A stretch of DNA of 64,000 nucleotides from Verrucomicrobiaceae bacterium. Lineage in GTDB: Bacteria > Verrucomicrobiota > Verrucomicrobiia > Verrucomicrobiales > Verrucomicrobiaceae. The stretch is from positions 372,001 through 436,000 of the forward strand of contig JABTUN010000004.1 of NCBI GenBank assembly GCA_015075365.1. The letters are read 5' to 3'. Under the pieces are notes generated by a model that was given only the letters and a program-made list of their open reading frames with translations, was not told where the DNA came from and did no database searches. The position numbers and the translations under genes are program-made. Positions 59,817-64,000 of this stretch are shown one piece after another (the first letter of the stretch is position 1; every line of letters starts with the position of its first letter).

Positions 59817-59996
59817 ATGTATCCCGTTCAAACCACGATCCCGGAAGGATTGGTCCTCAAAGAGGGCGACCAGGCCGATCTTCGTGTGGAGATCAAAGAT
59901 GGAGCGATTGTCGTCACCCAAGTGCTGCGAAAGATTCCAGCGGAGCCGCCCACCGGAGACTACAAGGTCAAGCTGGGAACCTGGAACAGGAAATAG
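59817..59996 (+). CDS. Small AbrB/MazE-like protein
   Basis: A 59-residue frame begins MYPVQTTIPEGLVLKEGDQ. The pattern VxxTIPxGLxLKxGDxxxLxxxxGxIVV resembles the AbrB/MazE/SpoVT swapped-hairpin antitoxin domain (TIPKxxRxxLGLxxGDxVxV). It ends at TAG 59996, 45 bases before the next gene. In an overlapping frame, residues LEQEIAAIERLPGGRA follow, so a frameshift between two versions cannot be excluded. A toxin partner is not visible. Confidence 0.5.
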   Translation: MYPVQTTIPEGLVLKEGDQADLRVEIKDGAIVVTQVLRKIPAEPPTGDYKVKLGTWNRK

Positions 59997-60041
59997 CCGC
60001 GATAGAAAGGCTTCCCGGTGGCCGGGCGTAATTCGACACGC

Positions 60042-61481
60042 ATGCCCATCCTCCACCCAGCTCACCCAATCTCCCGCCGTGAAGTGATTCAGGCGGGCGC
60101 GGTCGGCTTGCTGGGCCTCGGAATGAATCATCTCACGGCCTTGCAGGCCATGGCGGCTCCCGCGAAACCGGCGCGGGCTAAATCGGTGATCTACATCTTC
60201 CTCAGTGGTGGTCTGGCGCAGCAGGAGAGCTTCGACATGAAGCCGGATGCACCGATGGAGTTTCGCGGCGAGTTCAAGCCGATCCGCACGCAGACGCCGG
60301 GCCTGCATATCTGCGAGCATCTGCCCAATCTCGCCCGCATCTCGAAGAAGTGGTCGCTTGTTCGCTCGCTTACCCACGGCAGCAGCGAGCATTCGCAGGG
60401 GCATCATGTGATGCTCACCGGCCGCAGTGACATGCCGCTGGGTTTTGATCCGTCGAAGCCGAAGAAGTCCGACCACCCCAGCATCGCCGCGCTGGCCACC
60501 GCGCTGCTCCCCCGGCGGAAGGACAATCTACCGCCCGCCATCGTCCTGCCGGACAAGCTCGTCCATCGCACCGGCCGCACGCTCGCGGGGCAGTTTGGCG
60601 GCATGCTCGGCAGCCAGCACGATCCGTGGTTCCTGGAGATGTCGCCCTACCACCCTGACCACTACGGCGCCTTTCCCACACACCTGTTTCATCACGAGCG
60701 TGGCTTTGAAAAGGACAGCTCGCTGAAGTTTCAAGCACCGCATCTCTCGCTGCCGCAGGGACTTTCGCTGGATCGCGTGCTCGATCGTGTGTCACTGCGC
60801 GATTCGCTCGAAAAACAGGCCGGCAACCTCGCGAAGCTCGCGGGGGATGAGTCCTTCGACACTTATCGCAACGCCGCCGTCTCGCTGCTTGGTAATCGCA
60901 ACGTGCATGACGCGTTCAGCCTCGACAAAGTCGATCCCAAGTGGCTCGATCGATATGGGAGGAACAGCTTCGGCTGGTCTCTGCTGATGGCCCGCCGCTT
61001 GCTCGAAAGCGGTGTGCGCATGATCCAGGTGAATCTGGGCAACAATGAAAGCTGGGACACGCACCAGGCAGCGTGGTCGAATTTGAAAAACTTCCTCCTT
61101 CCGCCGATGGACCAGGCCGTGAGCGCCCTGATTGAGGACCTCGACGCCAGCGGCCAGCTCGACGAGACGCTCATCGTCATGGGCAGCGAATTCGGCCGCA
61201 CGCCAAAGATCTCCAGCATCTCCAAGACCGCGCTGCCCGGCCGCGACCACTGGGGCCATGTGCAGAGCGTGCTGCTCGCTGGAGGCGGCATCCAGGGCGG
61301 CCGCGTCATTGGCGCGACGGACAAGATCGCCGGTTACCCCGTGAGCGATCCGCAAACGCCGGAAAACCTCGCCGCCACGATCTACGAGGCGCTCGGCCTT
61401 CCCCGCGAGACGATCTGGAAAGACTTCACCGGCCGCCCGCACACGCTCTACATGGGCTCGCCGATCAACGGGCTGGTGTGA
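60042..61481 (+). CDS. DUF1501 protein with Tat signal (copy 1)
   Basis: This 479-residue protein begins with a twin-arginine signal (PISRREVIQAGAVGLLGLG). The DUF1501 fold (alkaline-phosphatase superfamily) is shown by VIYIFLSGGLAQQESFDMKPDAP, GEFKPIRTQTPGLHICEHLP, MGSEFGRTP and GRDHWGHVQSVLLAGGG. DUF1501 proteins are exported in PVC bacteria and usually follow a DUF1549/DUF1553 cytochrome gene. No such gene precedes it here. The ATG at 60042 is preferred to a GTG at 60018. Its stop directly abuts that of the convergent phospholipase-like gene. Confidence 0.9.
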   Translation: MPILHPAHPISRREVIQAGAVGLLGLGMNHLTALQAMAAPAKPARAKSVIYIFLSGGLAQQESFDMKPDAPMEFRGEFKPIRTQTPGLHICEHLPNLARISKKWSLVRSLTHGSSEHSQGHHVMLTGRSDMPLGFDPSKPKKSDHPSIAALATALLPRRKDNLPPAIVLPDKLVHRTGRTLAGQFGGMLGSQHDPWFLEMSPYHPDHYGAFPTHLFHHERGFEKDSSLKFQAPHLSLPQGLSLDRVLDRVSLRDSLEKQAGNLAKLAGDESFDTYRNAAVSLLGNRNVHDAFSLDKVDPKWLDRYGRNSFGWSLLMARRLLESGVRMIQVNLGNNESWDTHQAAWSNLKNFLLPPMDQAVSALIEDLDASGQLDETLIVMGSEFGRTPKISSISKTALPGRDHWGHVQSVLLAGGGIQGGRVIGATDKIAGYPVSDPQTPENLAATIYEALGLPRETIWKDFTGRPHTLYMGSPINGLV

Positions 61482-62510
61482 TCACACCGCACGCCATCGC
61501 TTTTTCAGTTCGCTCCACTCATTCAATGGCTTGCGCGGCAGTCCACGCCACTCAGGCACCTGCATGACGACTTGCTCGATCAAATCGGCGCACTGCTCGG
61601 CGATGGTGACGAGAGTGCGGCGCATGCCGGCGGATTCGGCGATTTCGAGCATCTTTTCGTGTTCGAGGCCGCCGCTGACGCGTTTTGCCTCCTCGCTGGC
61701 TTGGCCATCGGTGAGCGTGACGACGCGCAGCACATCCTGCGTGTGACGCGACAGCCAGCGACGGTTTTCAGCGAGCACGGTAGCCAAAAGCGGCTGCAAC
61801 TCGGGCTTCCAGCCGTCAGGGAAGGTCGCGCCGAGTTTTCCGCGCTTCTCGCCGATGCGCATGTAGTGCGGCTGGATCGCCTCCAAGGGCGTCGCGGCCA
61901 TGTCGCGGAAGGTTTTGGCCCAATCGACGCCCAATTCGCCGCCGATCGTGTGAAATGTGAACTGGTCCTGCACGATGCGGTTTCGCGGCGTGTAAACGCC
62001 ATCCAGCAAATGCATGCGGATGCCGGGCTGGATCGACTTGATGAGTGAATCCCCCACAATGTGCACCATCCAGCCCAACGCATACGCCAGACCGCGCTCG
62101 CTGGTCATGTCGTCGCGGATGGCGAGCGCGCAGTAGTCGGCGAGATGATCCCACGGCACGCGCAGCGGCATGTCGTCCTTCGTCCAGCCGAAGACGAGAT
62201 GCGCACGGCCATAGAACAGCTCGTGAATCTGTTTCGGACGATACATCTGCCCGTCATGCACGAGCACCCAAGGCCGCACCGCGCCGCCCGTGATCGGGCT
62301 TTTCTCCAGCGGCACCGTGCCAAAGCCAACGGCGCGTCCGGTATCGACGCAGACCGCCTCCGGCATCACCTGGATGTCGCAGCCGAGATACGCGCCGCAG
62401 AGAAAACTGGCGCAATGCCGCGAAATGATCGACGCCACGGGCAGGCCGCGGCTTTTCACCGCCTTCTCCGCGAGGAGGCCATACATCGTGTGTCCGATCA
62501 GTCCGCTCAT
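61482..62510 (-). CDS. Zinc-dependent phospholipase C-like protein
   Basis: This 342-residue protein has no signal peptide. The segment AYALGWMVHIVGDSLIKSIQPGIRMHLLDG matches the AxxxGxxxHxxxDxxxPxH core of the zinc-dependent phospholipase C / S1-P1 nuclease fold. Further histidines lie in the N-terminal HTMYGLLAEKA and SIISRHCASF, and there are histidine and aspartate residues in PWDHLADY. The cytoplasmic location implied by the lack of a signal is unusual for phospholipase C. It lies between two DUF1501 genes. Fold assignment is moderate; substrate unknown. Confidence 0.6.
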   Translation of the reverse strand: MSGLIGHTMYGLLAEKAVKSRGLPVASIISRHCASFLCGAYLGCDIQVMPEAVCVDTGRAVGFGTVPLEKSPITGGAVRPWVLVHDGQMYRPKQIHELFYGRAHLVFGWTKDDMPLRVPWDHLADYCALAIRDDMTSERGLAYALGWMVHIVGDSLIKSIQPGIRMHLLDGVYTPRNRIVQDQFTFHTIGGELGVDWAKTFRDMAATPLEAIQPHYMRIGEKRGKLGATFPDGWKPELQPLLATVLAENRRWLSRHTQDVLRVVTLTDGQASEEAKRVSGGLEHEKMLEIAESAGMRRTLVTIAEQCADLIEQVVMQVPEWRGLPRKPLNEWSELKKRWRAV

Positions 62511-62582
62511 TCTTTCCACTCAACGCCCCGGCGGCAAGAGAGCTGTCAGTGGCCCCGTAGGTTTGCGCCAACCACCTCAGCC

Positions 62583-63923
62583 ATGCTCTCGATCTACTCC
62601 CAATCCAGCGGCGGATTCTGCGATGGCGTTTCGCGTCGCAATTTCCTCAAGATCGGCGGCCTCGCGATGGGCGGGATGTCGTTGAATGACGTGCTGCGGG
62701 CCGAAGCGGCGCAAAAGACCGGCAAGTCGCACAAGGCGACGATCATGATTTTCCTGCCCGGCGGGCCGTCGCATCAGGACATCTTCGATTTGAAGCCGGA
62801 CGCGCCTGCGGAGATCCGCGGCGAGTTCAAACCGATCTCCACGAACGTGCCGGGCATCCAGATCTGCGAGCATTTGCCGCGCCTCGCGAAGATCATGGAC
62901 AAATGCACGATCATCCGCTCGATGGCGGACTGCGATCCCGGCCACGATGCTTTTCAGTGCCTCACCGGCCGCAGTGCGAAGCGCCAGCCGCCCGGTGGAT
63001 GGCCGTCGATGGGCTCCATCGTGTCGAAGCTGCAAGGCAGCGTGAATCCGGCGATGCCGGCCTTCGTCGGTCTCGCGCCGAAAATGGGCCACATGCCATG
63101 GGCGCGCACCGGCGAGCCGGGCTACCTCGGTGTCGCGCACGCTCCTTTCCAGCCGAATCGCGGCGGTGGCACGGAGGATATGTCGCTCAACGGCATCACG
63201 CTCGACCGCCTCGGCGACCGCAAGACGCTGCTGGCCAGTTTTGACAACCTGCGCCGCGATCTCGACGCCACCGGCCTCATGGGCGGCGTGGATGTCTTCA
63301 ACGAGCAGGCGCTGAACGTGCTCACGAGCCCGAAACTGCTCCACGCGCTCGATTTGGGCCGCGAGGACCCGCGCGTGGTCGAGCGCTACGGCAAAGGCGA
63401 GAACCGCAACCGCGACGACGGCGGCCCGCGCCTCACCAGCCACTTTCTCATTGCGCGCCGGCTTGTGGAGGCAGGTGCGCGTGTCGTCACGCTCGCCTTC
63501 ACGCGCTGGGACTATCATTCGAACAATTTCGGCCAGCTCCGCGAGGATCTGCCGCTGCTCGACGCCGGCCTCAGCGCGCTCATCACCGATCTGCATGAGC
63601 GCGGACTCGACAAAGACGTGTCCGTTGTCGTCTGGGGCGAGTTTGGCCGCACACCGATCGTCAACAAGCAGGGCGGCCGCGATCACTGGCCGCGTGTGTC
63701 CTGTGCGCTGCTCGCCTGCGGCGGCATGCGTCACGGTCAGGTCATCGGCGCCACCGACAAGCACGCCGGCGAGGCCGTCGATCGTCCTGTGGCCTTCGGC
63801 GAGGTTTTTGCGACACTTTACAAGCAAATGGGCATCGACGTGACCAAAGCCACGCTCACCGACCTCACCGGCCGCCCGCAGTATCTCGTGGACGGCAATC
63901 TGCCGATGCCGGAGCTGGTTTGA
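62583..63923 (+). CDS. DUF1501 protein with Tat signal (copy 2)
   Basis: This 446-residue protein has a signal containing SRRNFLKIGGLAMGG. MIFLPGGPSHQDIFDLKPDAP, GEFKPISTNVPGIQICEHLPRLAKIMDK, VVWGEFGRTP and GRDHWPRVSCALLACGGM are family blocks. It belongs to the same family as the protein at 60042 but has the more common IFDLKP and PAEIRGEFKPI sequence. A TAGGTTT at 62558-62564, 18 bases before the start, may be its -10 element. DUF1501 proteins of this class usually pair with DUF1549/DUF1553 cytochromes; none is in the window. Confidence 0.92.
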   Translation: MLSIYSQSSGGFCDGVSRRNFLKIGGLAMGGMSLNDVLRAEAAQKTGKSHKATIMIFLPGGPSHQDIFDLKPDAPAEIRGEFKPISTNVPGIQICEHLPRLAKIMDKCTIIRSMADCDPGHDAFQCLTGRSAKRQPPGGWPSMGSIVSKLQGSVNPAMPAFVGLAPKMGHMPWARTGEPGYLGVAHAPFQPNRGGGTEDMSLNGITLDRLGDRKTLLASFDNLRRDLDATGLMGGVDVFNEQALNVLTSPKLLHALDLGREDPRVVERYGKGENRNRDDGGPRLTSHFLIARRLVEAGARVVTLAFTRWDYHSNNFGQLREDLPLLDAGLSALITDLHERGLDKDVSVVVWGEFGRTPIVNKQGGRDHWPRVSCALLACGGMRHGQVIGATDKHAGEAVDRPVAFGEVFATLYKQMGIDVTKATLTDLTGRPQYLVDGNLPMPELV

Positions 63924-63953
63924 CCGTGATCGTTGCGCCTAGTTTGTTTTGAA

Positions 63954-64000
63954 ACGACAAAACTTGCGCCTCTCGCCCGTAGGTTCTCGCTGTCATGAAC
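63954..64000 (+). promoter_or_regulatory. Promoter-like region and possible start of the next gene
   Basis: ACGACA (63954-63959) and TAGGTT (63980-63985) precede an ATG at 63995; only two codons (ATG AAC) are inside the window. The same ACGACA and TAGGTTT pair precedes the MFS gene at 27955 (27911-27916 and 27936-27942). Confidence 0.35.

Noticed and set aside
1..64000. CRISPR array or insertion sequence
   Set aside because: No set of regularly spaced direct repeats and no transposase or cas gene is present. The repeats found are hairpins or the 331-bp pair.

Overview
The window is high-GC, gene-dense bacterial DNA and reads as a chromosome segment from the phylum Verrucomicrobia (PVC superphylum). 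Indicators are a PVC-type dehydrogenase with a CxxCH haem domain and ThuA domains, two DUF1501 proteins, one DUF1552 protein, a planctomycete-type cytochrome fused to WD40 repeats, two sulfatases, a PEP-CTERM protein and a DUF4838 protein. Core genes (rpsA, gmk, der, pgsA, ilvD, nuoBC, ispH, ispF, speA, aat, lnt and one tRNA-Thr) lie among secreted catabolic genes. I see no prophage, insertion sequence or CRISPR array.

Left part (1-6.6 kb): ispH and a diiron ferritin-like gene, plus a membrane protein translationally coupled to a winged-helix regulator. Three copies of an ACTTTG-N5-CAAAGT palindrome lie just upstream of ispH and of the membrane-protein gene, which suggests a small autoregulated regulon. 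A secreted CAP-domain protein, a TlpA-like thioredoxin and a short lnt follow.

6.6-27.8 kb: a 1657-residue ThuA/dehydrogenase/cytochrome/ThuA fusion that carries in-frame palindromic elements, a sulfatase, a VWA protein, gmk, an ABC exporter, a type II secretin with a clear promoter, DUF1552 and DUF2851 proteins, rpsA with a terminator, a CRP-type palindrome ahead of an isolated nuoBC pair, and a PQQ-propeller protein.

27.8-43.6 kb: a nucleoside-type MFS transporter, a coupled creatininase-oppB-oppC-mini-RNase III operon, a small channel-like membrane protein, ilvD, an OsmC protein, an anchored cupredoxin, a sulfatase operon, tRNA-Thr(CGT), a PHP phosphatase with a histone-like lysine/alanine/proline tail, ispF and a peroxiredoxin.

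43.6-64 kb: a glycan operon (DUF4838, SGNH hydrolase, sialidase). Next comes an accessory patch in which hicAB lies between two 331-bp direct repeats, each with long perfect inverted repeats. The right end holds a cytochrome/WD40 protein, speA, aat, pgsA, der and two DUF1501 genes flanking a phospholipase C-like gene. Several intergenic hairpins built from short iterated words occur between core genes and inside one signal peptide. The repeats and the ACTTTG regulon are the least explained parts of the window.
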